Source: Chrysaora quinquecirrha
Lineage: Eukaryota > Cnidaria > Scyphozoa > Semaeostomeae > Pelagiidae
NCBI GenBank assembly: GCA_014526335.1
Contig: JACTAT010000002.1
Span: 1,588,752 to 1,652,751, forward strand
Reading direction: 5' to 3'
DNA: 64,000 nt
The notes below the pieces were generated by a model, which did not search any database, was not told the DNA's origin, and worked only from the letters and a program-made list of their open reading frames with translations. The translations under genes and the position numbers were made by a program. Position 1 is the first letter of the stretch. Every line of letters begins with the position of its first letter. This document shows, one piece after another, positions 36,985 to 49,880 of the stretch.

Positions 36985-37510
36985 TGGCGGTATATGTTAT
37001 GGTAATGAATGATTATACTAATGATGAAGATGTTTATTACGATTGTGATTATAGCTAATCATAATCGTATGATTAATGTTGATTACTATGTTTATGATGA
37101 TGATAATAATCATGATCGCTGTTAATTATCGTAATGATCTTGCGTGATGGTCGTGATTACGACTTGCGTTTGCGTTGCTTACTGTATATGTAGCATGGTG
37201 ATTAGCATGGTGATTATGATTACGATTGTAATGTTGCAAAGATTGATGGTAGTGATGTAGATGATGGCGATTGTGGTGATGATGATGATCATTATCGAGG
37301 ACTTTTCACTCGTCACAAAAGTGCACAAATGAATGATTATACTAATGATTAAAATGTTTATTACGATTGTGGTCGTGATTAAGATTTGCGTTTGTGTTGC
37401 TTATGTAGCAAGGTGATTATGATTACGATTTTATGGCTGCAATGATTGATGGTAGTGATGTAGATGATAGTGACAATGTTGATGGTGATTGTGATTATAA
37501 TTATTATTTT
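36985..37510. repeat. Local tandem duplication with ATG-rich filler
   Basis: The segment around 37005-37260 (ATGAATGATTATACTAATGA..., GTTGCTTA...GTAGCA, ATTGATGGTAGTGATGTAGA) is repeated at about 37328-37470 with small gaps. The shared order shows a duplication of roughly 200-300 bases, embedded in TGAT-rich sequence extending to 37560. Confidence 0.6.
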
Positions 37511-37559
37511 CTGGTGATGCTGGTGATAATCATAATAATTATAGTGATGTTAGATATAA

Positions 37560-40102
37560 TAGTATATAACTTCAAAGGCAGTTGCTCTAACAGAAAGTTA
37601 TTTTAAGTTAATAAGTTTCCAATTCCAGGTCATCTCAGTACTAACTCAGCTGCAAGTCATGGATAAAGTTTTCTTCTTAAGCAAACATCGATGTGTACTG
37701 TGTGCTGAATGACCTATTTTTCATTTACGAAACAACAAAAGCAGTCTGATTCTATATATTCACAAAATTCTGTCGAGGTGCAGTGCCTCTGTATAAGGTT
37801 TTTCTAATGCATTGGACTTGCCAAAGGCGTCTTGTAAAATGAAAGAGAGGAGAAAGAGTCTCTCTTGAAAATGTTTTGATACATTAGTCCACTAACTTCA
37901 ACAAAGACTGGTTTCTTTTTTTTGAAAAATCGTAGGATCATTTATAGAATCCAGCGAACGAACAAGTTATATAGGGTAGAATCTTTGCGTTCATGAGGAA
38001 GGCAGTTATTTCAGTTCTTGAAAAGTAATCATTGATATTAAAAAATGTATCTTAGTTTCATCTAACAACCGAATCATGTCCCACCATCAAGGATTTTTAA
38101 ATCAAAATTCAAAGTTGATCATCCTGCAGCAATTTGTTGGATAATTTTACGCGCATCCGTTCGCGATTACCGCAAAAAGATAGCTAATAAACCATATCTG
38201 ACACAATCTTTCAAAAGTAACTCGATAAAATATCACCAATAAATCACAATTCATTCGATCGTTTATCAATTAATATTATATCATTTATTTGAATAATTCG
38301 CTAAAGAAAACGACACTCAGATTTATAACTTATTTTTATTGGTATACCTAATGAGTCCCTTGTAAATTTCCGACAGATTTGACGTGATTAAGCAAAATCA
38401 AGGTTTCCCGAACCCGAGGATGTAAATAAATTAATGAAGAACGAGATAAATAGATAAAAAGATCAAAGTTTTTAAATATTTAGGTTTAGAAAGACTCAGT
38501 CTATTTAATTTCTTGTTGCAAGATCCGGCTAGATCATCCTTAGAATCCTAGAACTAAGTTACTGTGCTTTTATAGATTTTAGTCTTCGATTCGATGTCAC
38601 AACTGATGTTGATCGGCAAATTAAAATCATAATTTTCTATATCGAGGTGGATCGATGTGCTATTTCAAATTCATAAAAATCATCCATTTCGATCGTGTTT
38701 TGTTGGGTATATAATTAAATAACAGTTCATATTCACACACACCCAACCCTAAACCTAGTCTTTATGCCATTGCACGACTGATGAACACAAATTTTGCGAA
38801 GAAGGCCATGGAAAATATTTGTTCTCTATCTAATGCTTAACCTTGTAAAATGACCTCCATGCCTTTGAAATACCATAAGCAAACGTACTAATAAATTAGA
38901 CGATACATAGACTGTCTAAGTAAATGAAGTAGTTAAACCAACTTACGTGCTTTCTTAGTAACAGGTACAGTAGAAGCTAACGATCGTTGTCTTGCACATC
39001 TGAATTCGATTGAGCAGTCATCTGAGCACCTTCCTTTTATACCAGCTTGACCAAGGCGTCCAGGAAACGCCATCCACTAAATAAGACCGAATCTTGTTGC
39101 AAAACAGCATTCGTCTTTGTTCACTTCTTCCTTAACACGACATTAAATGTGCCCCTTAAGTGGTGCAATTCAAACACTTTACAATAACTATATTTGATAA
39201 GTTGAAGGAACGCCATAGCTATTAACTGTGCTAAACATGGTCAAACACTTTCTCCTTATAGCTTTCTCTGTTGGTTCAATCTCCTTTATCTCAAACTCAG
39301 TTCGTCGATTCAGTTTACAAGCCTTCTCCATGGTGATATGTACAGGGCATCAAATATAGTTATTTGACAAGTAGTGAGATTCTTTCCATATTTAGAATAA
39401 ATGGATTTTGAGGCTTTAGTTGCTGTTTTAAGAGAGTGGTGGAGGAGAGATTTGTTATATTCTTGCTTGTTTCAAAAGAATCTCCCTGATAACCAAGGCC
39501 CAGTTCCTTGATCCTTGCTGTTCAAAGGTCCTTCTATCATTATCCCATAAATCTTAAAGAAGTCTAAAAAAGCATCTAAAGAACATAGATAGAATGATAT
39601 TACTTTACTCGACTAAATTACCATACGTCAAGTTTTTTCGAGGAAGAGAACCAATGCAAAAGTTTCTTAGTCACGACAATTTTGGGCTTTGCCCTCTCCT
39701 GAAATTCTTAGCAGCTCCACTGCAATAGAAGATACCTTCCAAACAACTGCCTGGCAAATGTAGCTAACATACAAACAGATTTAGCAGAACGTCCTAACAC
39801 AACAGAAGTATACAACAGAAGTATACCAACGCAAATCTCATACATGATAATAGCTCTTGGGATGTTTATTAACAATCGATTTCCAGAACCAAATAAAATT
39901 TTTGACAATCTTGGGACATTGCTTCACTTAATTTTCTATCATTCTCCAATAGAGCATATCTGTGTTGGCAGAAAGGTCTCGTTTTCTTACTTAGATTCTT
40001 AAACTGATTTCTTATTGGTTATCTCACTGTGTCCTTTAATCTGATTGGTGCTTTCAAAACACCTGAATATAAAACCAGCTTCATATCTCTGATTGGTTGA
40101 TT
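37560..40102. other. Gene-free AT-rich region
   Basis: No coding frame, RNA gene or recognisable element seen. Confidence 0.45.
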
Positions 40103-40479
40103 ACACTTTTTTTTAATAAGCAACCTCTCAATAAGCAACTAGGGCTGAACTGGCCTTAACATTAAGCAACTTGAGAGCTTATGTAACTGAATTTTGTAAG
40201 CAACTAAGAAGTCAAACAACCAAGCTTATACGCTTTCTTGTTGTTAGGACATTGTTTGTTTTGCATGTTGAAGTTCTTTAGCTAACGTTTTTCCACTTAC
40301 TGTCTCCCAAAAGTTGTGTTATAGGCCTAACAGTTGACGATTTTGACCCGCAAAGTCAGGGGTGGTTCTTAGGTATAAAAGGTTAAGCAACTTTTAAGCA
40401 ACTTTGAGGGCTAAAATGTCTAAAATTTTAAGCAACTTTGAGGGCTGGATGAATAGTTGCTTATTAAAAAAAAAATGTG
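40103..40479. mobile_element. Inverted-repeat element with AAGCAAC motifs
   Basis: Ends ACACTTTTTTTTAATAAGCA and GTTGCTTATTAAAAAAAAAA are inverted copies followed by TGTGT. The interior repeats AAGCAACTTT/GAGGGCT several times. No clear target duplication; likely MITE. Confidence 0.55.
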
Positions 40480-41517
40480 TAGTGGTTTTAGATCCATATC
40501 TGGGTATATGTTCCGTCTTAGTCAATTGTTTCGGTATAGCTATTCCTGATGTTCTTACTTATGATACTCTTAAAAATGTGGGAGGAAAAAGCTTTTAGTG
40601 TGTTTAAAGATGTTTCCGTTTTTTATCACAGTTTTGTAGTTTTGTATGCCTGGTTTTCATTTCTATAAATATTTCAAGGATTAGACAGTTGTGCAGCTTT
40701 CAGAGGAATAGAAAAGTGAATTTTCAGTTTTTAAATCCATTGATTTATTGGTTATTGTTGATAAAATATATAATAATCAATTTCATTGGAATATTCCTTT
40801 GATTTATTGGTAAAATATAAAAAGACGCTGTCTTTGAGCTTCTCAATCCACTGCTGTGAGATTTGGTGGAGAAGAAATAACTCATATTTAAAGTAGGGTA
40901 AAGGTCATTCTACCTGGTCTGAACTCTATTTCTGGCTTAACCATCACGATATTGTATTCGAGATAAAGAAAGGGCTTGAAGTCAACGTGTCCTTAAACAA
41001 CACATATGGGTGTCCTCTAAATCGTGAATTTGCATTCAATAAAGAATGAGACAACGTTTGAAGATCCCAATATCCAATTTTCCCAAACCTTTCCCTAATC
41101 CCCTGTGGCTACGTTTTCTAAAAGCACCTCTAAAAGCTTTACAAAAATATTCTATAAAAACCTTCATTTTCCTAGAATTTTCCAATAGCCCTTTTTCAGG
41201 CAAAATCCCTTACAGTGTACTCTAAACAGGCATTAAAAACTGGGCTGTTTATCTATATTTTTGTTTTGATGAGAAATCGTCTTTCTAGACCACACAAGAA
41301 TGATTTATGCTTTTCTTTAATGCAACAGTTTCTGTGACATTTATTCACTTTCATGCTGTACGGTACTGATTTTAAGAACCAGCCACCCATGTGTAAACAT
41401 GCTCTTAAGAAGGACCTTAAGAGGTTGTTTTTTTTCTTTAAGCAAATGCATGTTCAGGCAAGGTTTTCAACAGTAAAGAGCTAAGAACTCTACAAAACTG
41501 GCCTGTTTGGAAGCCTT

Positions 41518-41783
41518 AGGCCATGGCCAAACGATCAAACATTGTTGGGCAAACATTTGAGGTATCCTATACAAGCAATGTTTGACCATATAGCCACGTC
41601 ACAAAACATTGCTTGACAAGCATGAAGCAGGATCTGCATCTGCTTAGCATTGTTTTCAAAAAGTTGTCTCAGGCAAGAAATGTCTGACAAGAAAGTTTTC
41701 GTAACGTAGGGCCAGATGGTCAAACGATTTGTTTGACAAGAAAATGTTTGACCAATAATGTGTGATCGTTTGGCCAGGGCTTT
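41518..41783. mobile_element. Foldback MITE, CCTGGCCAAA family, copy 2
   Basis: Ends TGGCCAAACGATCAAACATT and its near-complement (ATCGTTTGGCCAGGGC), same family as 11509-11745. Interior has repeated TTTGACAAG/CTTGACAAGC motifs. No coding capacity. Confidence 0.65.
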
Positions 41784-44063
41784 TTGCTCACATAACTGAG
41801 TTTTTCATAGGTTAGGGCAGTAACTTGTTTATGGATAGGTACTGAAAGTAGCTGGTTGTTAGAAGTGTGACGAAATAGATTTCTATGTCAGGTTGGTCCA
41901 GAAAGGATGTAGTATATGTAGTCTTTTTCGCAACTACGTGCCACCTTTCATAAAATCAAAGCAAAACCTTAGTTTTAGATACAATAAAAGAACATAGGAC
42001 AACATAGACTGATCACTGATATCTTGATGGTTGCTTTCCTTGCACTGTTCTATCCACTGATTCACAGAGCACGTCTTGTTTTGTGTTGCTTCTTTTATTC
42101 TATCGAAATGTTTCAGGATTAACTAAAACTATTCCAAAGCTTTAAAATCAGTTTGAATTAATCCTGATGACGCAAACAAGAGATTACTCAAAGTCAAAGA
42201 CATTATTTTGTTGTTGTGACATTTTAAAGCTTTCTTTTCAAATAGAAACAGCTTGTCCTTCAAACGGCACAGGCGTAGGGTACACCCTGGGTACAAGGAA
42301 TGTTCTCCATTCTTAGAGACGTTTGAGAATATAGTAATTTCTCAATAAAGGATGAGCAGCCTCTTTGCCGTCGGAAATGCCATGTATGCTTAAAGCAACA
42401 CAAGAAAGTTCCTTACATTTTCAGCATATCAGTGCATCCTGCCTCGAAATGCATCTTTGTACTTTGTAAGGCTTTGAAAGAGACTTTGAAAGCGACTTAC
42501 CTTTCAATATACGTACATTTGAGCATAAGCATGTGAGCACAAAATAAAATAACTCAAACTAGCATCGAAAATAACTCAACTTCAGTTGCTCTGCTCTGAA
42601 ATACCTTTAGGTATTATATTGAAGCATCAGGGCCGTCTCTGAGTGCCTAATGCAAAGGGTTGCGGTTGCACAAGCATGAAGCTAGCTGCCACGTAGCTAT
42701 ACTTAGTTGGCAAAAACTCTTCGTTTCCCAACTAAATTCTTTTCGCACAGGTATTGCGCAGCCAAAACACCCCTCAAAATAGACATTGGTTGCTTCTGTT
42801 GAAATGCACATGCAGAGAATCACCGTAACGTTAGTAGAAGGTTTCATTCTGAATAAGACTAGGTGCCCGGAGGCTGAGCGCCCAGTCCTTGTCTATAAGT
42901 ATTTATAGCTTATACATATAGTATAGATTATTTTCATGGTGCAGAGTCTACCACATACTACCCATGTGTAGAGACAATGGAAGTACCCCTTCCCTCGGGG
43001 TAGGACTAAGAAAAACAAGTACCTTCGTTCATCCTGATTTTCTGTGATTAGATTATTTTGTGATTAATGTTCTAATTATACCAATGAATGATTATGATTA
43101 TGATCAAATCACTATCATGTTGAATATCAAGATAATCGTCATCTTTTATTTCCTTTGAAAGGTACTTGGCTCTTTCCCTTCAACCCAAATTGAAGGCTTC
43201 CCATAGAATATAGAGATTGTTATAGCAACTCGTAGTTTTTACATACCATATAGATTACACACCCTCAGCAACTTTCTTGGCCTTACAGAATTCTTGTTAT
43301 TATTATAACCATTTTACTTTATAGATTTTTTAGACAACCTGTAATAGTCATGAAACCTTTTTGCAATTAATATCAGTGAAAGGTGATTGGTTAATATTTA
43401 TAAGAAATAAAGAAATAACTTAAGATAAGAATTCATTCCTATCCGAATTTCTATTCAATAAACTCAATTTCCCGCCAGAGTATTAAAGTTATAAGACACA
43501 AAAAGTATCATTTGTTGCTAGAACAGGTGTATTAAAAGAACAAAGATAGCTAAAAATGTTCCTGATATCCCATTGGTTTGCTGTGCTCAAACTGATAAGT
43601 CTAAAAAGAAATTGAAAGAAAAACCAAGCCCTACTTTCTTGCTCTTGTTTCTGAGTCTTTAAGATTAAGAAACAGTTATTACTGTGCATGTAGTTTATCA
43701 TTTTTGAAATTCTCTTATCTAAAAACAGCGAAACACATTCTGTGTGGTTGTTCTTTACTTCTGCTCACGAGAGACGAAAATCCATCATATCAGTTTGTAT
43801 TTTTTGCATTTAAAAGCAAAATTGAATTGAAGTTAAGTCAAATCTATAGAATAACCTTAAAATCTTAAGTGTATAGACATCAACAATTGCCAAATATGGT
43901 TTTAGCACGTTTTATTAGCTTTTAGCTGGTTGTAGCTATATGATTTAAACTTAGCTGGCTGGTTTCTGCAACAACTAAGTGGTAGCAGAAATATTAAAAT
44001 GTCTCATGCAGGACTTTAAGATGTTTCGTGATATTTAGCTGTGGTAATCAGAGAACTTGAAAA
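41784..44063. other. Gene-free region
   Basis: AT-rich. A short TGAT-rich patch lies at 43030-43140. No gene seen. Confidence 0.45.
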
Positions 44064-44312
44064 ATGTCGTACCAAAAGACAACTGTTCTAAATACAGAGC
44101 ACCCATTCATATATAACGGAACAATCTCTAAAAATGTTGTTGAACCTAACTGTATTTTTGGTACTCAAAATGAAATTAGGACTAGTATTGCCACTTCACT
44201 CAATATGGGATCTGCATCCTTTGAAAAAGAGCATCCTTTAGAAACGGATGATGACTCACAAGAAATCACATATCAGTCAAAATCACAATTCTTAGAACCT
44301 GAAACTTCATAA
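44064..44312 (+). CDS. Small open frame, unrecognised, doubtful
   Basis: An 82-codon frame from ATG 44064 with balanced composition and an acidic tail (ETDDDSQEITYQSKSQFLEP). No domain recognised, no neighbour on the same strand within reach, and flanking TGAT-rich sequence (44540-44900). It could be a final exon of an unseen gene or chance. Confidence 0.2.
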   Translation: MSYQKTTVLNTEHPFIYNGTISKNVVEPNCIFGTQNEIRTSIATSLNMGSASFEKEHPLETDDDSQEITYQSKSQFLEPETS

Positions 44313-45191
44313 GTTTTCAGAAGTTTGAGCTCTAATGATTATGATTTCTAGTGATGGATTACAGCATTGACCATATGCGACAGGCGTTTAATTAAAAAGA
44401 ATTTCCTGATTGCCTTGCATTGCATCTTCCATGCTTTCCTGCCTCTAATTGCATGATTAAACTGCCTAGGGTTCTCTCTTCAAACAAACCGCTTTATTGC
44501 TGCCGATCATTTGAAAGAGAGGCACTGGAAATAGCAATGTCATTTGAATCTTGATTCTCATTTAAGACGACGATTATCAGTCCTTCCATCATGGTTTAAT
44601 GGCTATGAATCATTGACTATCACGATTGTCACTAATTTTATGATCGTTCAATGATAATGGCAATCGCATCGATTATCATTCTTGATTGTGATTAGTAGTG
44701 ATTTGATTATACTTTCACGATTATCTATTTAAAAACGCAATTGCTTTTGATTTATTCACAGTCATGATCATTGATTTGATTGATATTAGATCATATCAAT
44801 CAGTTTCCAAAATGATGATTATTGACTTAGAGGTTCCATGAGAATCACTTTGATCACTCTGATCACGGTGATCGTTGATTTGATTATAATTTCATTGCCA
44901 TCTAGGTTGCATTTTCTACGTAGCAAACCAAGAAAAACAACACAAGCCAACCAATTTTTTCTTTAAGTCAATTAATAAACAAAATTATTTCTTATTTCTA
45001 AATTATGAATTTGATTTTAATCATTGATAAAGGCTTTTGATATCAAGGAAAGTTGCTTAATATGCCATTTGCTACTGAAGCTAACAGTCTTGTAATTAAA
45101 GCAGCCTTAAATCAGCATTGAATTGAGTATCTCTAAGTGTTACATCTGTTTTTATCTTTATCACAGCATAGCGTATACGATCTAAGATATG

Positions 45192-48100
45192 CTACAATTC
45201 ATTCAGCTTCATTTTTCCTTTAGTTTCATCTTTTTTTGAAACTTCGTGAGTATGACTTTCAGGATCAGTCTCTTTCTCACTGCCGGCCTCAGTTTCAGTC
45301 ACCACTGAATCACAAGCTTGCTCATTCTGTAGCAAATCGTCTTCTTTCTCGTTATCACATGCACCAATTTCAGCTTGATTTTCAGTTATGTTTCCATCAT
45401 CTCTTTCCTGATTATCTACCCTTCCTTGTTCTTCTGATTCATGTTCTTCGTTATCAGCGATTGTTCCACCTGGATTCAGTTGTTTTCTTGTGTCATCCCA
45501 AATAATATCTTCTGGGTTCGGCACAGCAGGCAAAAATTCACAATCTGGACAAATCTTGTCGAATATCTCTCTTGCCTAAAAATAAGAGAAAGATAAATTG
45601 CTATTGAATACAATTCTTACTAAAGTATAGCTATAACACCATGCATAACACACAACACAAAGAATGGTCAATTAAAGGGTCAAGTCAGCATCACAGCAGA
45701 ATTTTCCGCAAAATAAAGAGGCTATTGTTGTTCGTGTCACCAATCCAGGGCGTCTCTCCCTGTCCCAGCCTTCTCTCCTAGGCACTGGCAAAAAACGGTG
45801 CAGTTTCGCTGCCATTGTTAAAATACTCAAATACAACGACAACTCACCATCGACTAGGAAACATTCCTGGAACATCAAAGAGGGTCGCTTAGGGGGTTTC
45901 ATTTTCCCTCTTTCCCTTGAGAAAACCCCTTGTTCCCTGGAGCTTTGCAGGATTATTTCTCAGACTGATAGTCAAGCGGATTAATAGGGAGGATTTTACC
46001 TGATCCCTGTTTCCCGATGTTCCCTTGTTCCCTTTTAATTTTTGCCATGTTCACTTGTTCCTCGGATATATTTCGTATGTTTCCATGTTCCCTGGAGCCC
46101 CTAAACGACCCTCATTGAAGTATTGATGCTAAAGTATGTTTACAGTTTCATTCAATAACAGAATGGAAATAAAGATTACTATGTTTATGATAAAAGGATG
46201 GACTTTTAAAACATTTGAGCTAAATACCTCACGAACAGCATTATCAAAGCCTAGGGAAGCGCCAGGAAGACTGGTAACGAATATATTTTCAGGCAGATCT
46301 GGATGCTGTTGTTGTTGTTGTTGTTGAATATCTGCGTCATCGTGATTGAAATACGCGCTCCAAAGAACTCGTGGTTTGTTTGATTCTGTGGAAAAAAAAG
46401 AGAGAATAAGCTATTTTTTGCACAGGAAAAAGGTTACAAGTAGTGAAAAGTTTACTGTAGAAGTTTGGTTTTAAGGATCAGCACAATAACTTCGATCTAT
46501 GTCTTCGGTCTTTTTCTTCTGAAAACAGAAGTGAATTGTTTGATTTTGTCTGTTGCAATAAGCTAATCAGCTAAATCACGGATCTGACAAATCTAGCTTT
46601 GCTAATCTCGATTTCAGACTAAAAATTGACAGATCGAAGCAGCTTTTATATCATATCAATTCTATTTAAATATGGTCAAATTAGAATGTAACATTGGGAA
46701 CTTTGTTTAGTTTGAACTGATTAACTTATAAGGCATATCGTGAATCTTTATTTTAGAACTTTGTTCATTCTAAAGTTCACAAGAAGGTGCAACACGTAAA
46801 AACTTTTGCTTTGTTTGTCTTGAAGAATGCAAATGCACAATTCCAAAAGTTCGGAAATAAATTCACTGAAATAACAATTTAAGATTAAATAAGGGGATAA
46901 GAAATGACAAATTAATTTTGCAACTGACCTGAAACGTTAAATTCGTCAAAAAGCAAATCAACATAAGGCTTCAAATCATCATGCGCAGAAGCAGAAGAAA
47001 CACACGTCAAATGAACGACAAACAATCCAATAGGGCACCCCATTGAAGATGGTCCAACTTCAATTATACGGACACTGTTGCTGTGGTTGTCTTTTGGTGG
47101 AATTGTCATTAGAGTCACATGCTCTTCTTCGGAGTCTTTCAGTGATTTATCAGTTATCAAAACAGCTCTCGATATGAATCTGCGTGACTCAATTTGAAAT
47201 TTTTCAGGCAAATACGTTTTATCAATTATCAGATGCTTTGCAGTTATTTCTTGATCACGAGAGCAATATATTCCTTGGAACGAATTATCAGCTTTGTTGA
47301 TAATCAGTGATTTTGCACTACGTCTCAAACAGTATGTCCCGCCGAAAACCGCAGACATTCTGCAGAATGCCTGAGGTATTTCACCAACGCCGTATAGAGT
47401 TAAAACAAACGGACTGTTGCTGTAACGACCGAGTGACACGAGGAACCTCTGCGTTTCGCGTAAACCAATGATTGTGTTTGTCGATGGTTTAACCATGGCC
47501 ATCGAGTGAAGAACAAAATGCTGGAGATTTGAAGAAAGTTTTTTGTGCTGTAAAAATTCTTGAAAAGGTCGATCAACAAATGCTGAATATTCAACAGGAT
47601 TTTCATCAAATGTTAAACAAAACGAAAGAAACTTCATTAGAAATCGCTTTTCAATTACGCTCACCATCTCACTGTTGAAAACATCCGCGCGGCTGCATGG
47701 TACGTTCACCACTTCGTTTTCTTTGAATGTCAAAATCCGTTCCGCTGTTCTGAAATCCGCGTAATGGCATATATTAGCATTAATAAGTATTTCAATCAAT
47801 GGTCCTCTTGCATACATCAGCTTTGGCGCGATGTCGATGTTGAATTTGCGTGAAAGGCATAGTAGATCTTCAAGGGTGATGTCACGTGAGTGAGATGAGA
47901 TTCTCGACTGTGAGATTAAACGATTTTCCGCTGGGGATAAAAATTCGCTCGTTTCATTTGCATTTTCTCCAACTTCTTCTCCAGTAGTGGCATTATCTGT
48001 TTCAGGAACTGAATTGTCACTACCTTCTTCCGTTTCAACCTCACCTCTCTCCAGTACATCTTTTTTCTCATCAACTTCATTTGTACATTTATCATTCGGT

Positions 48101-49742
48101 TTCAAGTGCGATTCTACCGCTGAGGCTTCGTGCTCAGACGCGGACACACTCGAAGTTTCTGCTGGTTTATCCGCATCACCGGTATTATCTTGCTTATTTG
48201 ATTCATCTAGAGGCATCTGTGGCTCTTCCTGGTTTGGTTCTGAAGGTGAAGAAGATGGAGATACCTTATCAGGTTCATCGTCATTTGATTTATCCTCATC
48301 GTCTTTCAGCCTCGATTCAGCTGACGCTCGAGCCAACAATTCCTGTCTTACTTGTTCAGCATTTCTTGAAAAGAAACAAAGAGGTTTTTAATCCTGAATT
48401 ATAAGCAAAAAGGCATTATGAAACGAAACATTTGGTAGAAAAAAATGCCCAAGAATAGCGGAATCATGTTAGAAACACTCAATCAATTCTCCCTTGTTTT
48501 TGATGTGTCTCATACTGCCAAGGCTAGCAGAGCAAGATCTCTGCTTCATTTAGGCGTTTTTGAATCTGTCTTATCAAAACAAAAAGGCTGGGTCTGTGTA
48601 GACAGAAAGAGTTCGTTTCCCACTTGGACTTATCAATTGATTCTATTGGTCTTCCCGCTGTATCTTGCAAGTGGTTTGGTGTTAAAAAGACAATACTGAA
48701 GTTTCATACTCTCAAGACTGTCAGACTGCCAGGCAAAAAAAGCAAATAAAGCAAATTCTAAATTTTGTGCCTTGAAAAAGCAACTTACTTCATAAAGGAG
48801 CTGATTACTATATTCGATATGACATGATCCTTGGGTGGAACACATAAAAATTCTCTTTCTGCATCATTTTGGTCACCCTCTGTTTCACATTGTAAAGCTA
48901 CATCATTTGGTGCTGAAATCTTGGATAAAACAATGATCAATGAGCAATAAAATCAAAATCATCAAATCACTATCAATGAATCAAACTTTTTAATCAGTCA
49001 ATCAATCAATCATCAATTAATTATTCATTAATCAATAAATCAACAATTAAGCACACATGAATCAATGGCTGAAACATGCAATCATTCACTCAGCCAAAGA
49101 AACAATAATTTGACTAACGAATCAATAATTACAATTTCAGAGCAATCATGAGGGATCAAGAATAATCAGGAACAATCTATAGATAGCTAAGGTCTTTGAA
49201 ATAGCTTACATTTTCGTGCGATTTAGCCCAGCTCAGGAACTCTTCAAATGAAAAGGTTGCCCATTGTCCACCATAGTACTGATTTCTTTTGTAAAAAAAG
49301 AAAACAATCAATCATATCAACCAAGCAATCAATTGTTATCAAATCAATCAACTAGAATCAATAAGACAAACTGCATGCTGATTGAGATTGATTGCAAGCA
49401 GCTTCACTTTTTGACAATTTATTTAAAACAGAGTAGTTGCATTTACTTCAAATAGAGGTTTGCAACATTTATAATTGTATTTCATCAATTGCACACAAAA
49501 ATATGTAGTCTACCTGTCGAGATGGAGAACCTTCTTTCCAATCCGAGAAAGGGCAGCTGAAACTATTGATTCTGTCAGGCCTATGAGAAATTATACCTTA
49601 ATAAAATAAATGGATATTGAACTATCTTCATAATATTTTCGGTAAAACAGTTAAATAACACTCATTGTAGCTAAATAAAGTTAAAATCACCAGTTCCAAG
49701 AACAATTGCGTCAAACTCTGTAGGCAACGTCTCGTCCGCCAT
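45192..49742 (-). CDS. CHM: Rab escort protein (Rab GGTase component A)
   Basis: REP presents newly made Rab GTPases to Rab geranylgeranyl transferase and delivers the prenylated Rabs to membranes. Exons: 49691-49742, 49514-49580, 49210-49285, 48789-48919, 46929-48364, 46228-46385, 45192-45575; all phases agree, total 767 residues. The N terminus has the GDI-superfamily nucleotide-binding-like fold (LPTEFDAIVLGTGLTESIV) and RNQYYGGQWA. Exon 5 begins with a long Asp/Glu/Ser-rich insertion, then the core resumes with DITLEDLLCLSRKFNIDIAP and continues through VYGxG-type GVGEIPQAFCRMSAVFGGTY. Exon 6 carries a seven-Gln run from CAA repeats (about 46306-46326). The last exon ends in an acidic tail. 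The disordered insert and tail explain the extra length over vertebrate REP (~650). Start shares a 138-bp bidirectional promoter with UBE2K. Confidence 0.9.
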
Positions 49743-49880
49743 TTTGTAATATCTATGAATTGAAGGATCGTGAAAGAGAGGCTGTTGATAATGACGTCAC
49801 TTGTTTCATATCGTTGGTTTCTCAAAAGTGAAGAGTGATGCTGGTAAAGAATTTTAATTTCTGAGTTTGAGACCGTGAAA
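49743..49880. promoter_or_regulatory. Bidirectional promoter CHM/UBE2K
   Basis: Only 138 bases separate the start codons of two divergently transcribed housekeeping genes, so both promoters and 5' UTRs must overlap here. No TATA box is evident. Confidence 0.6.
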
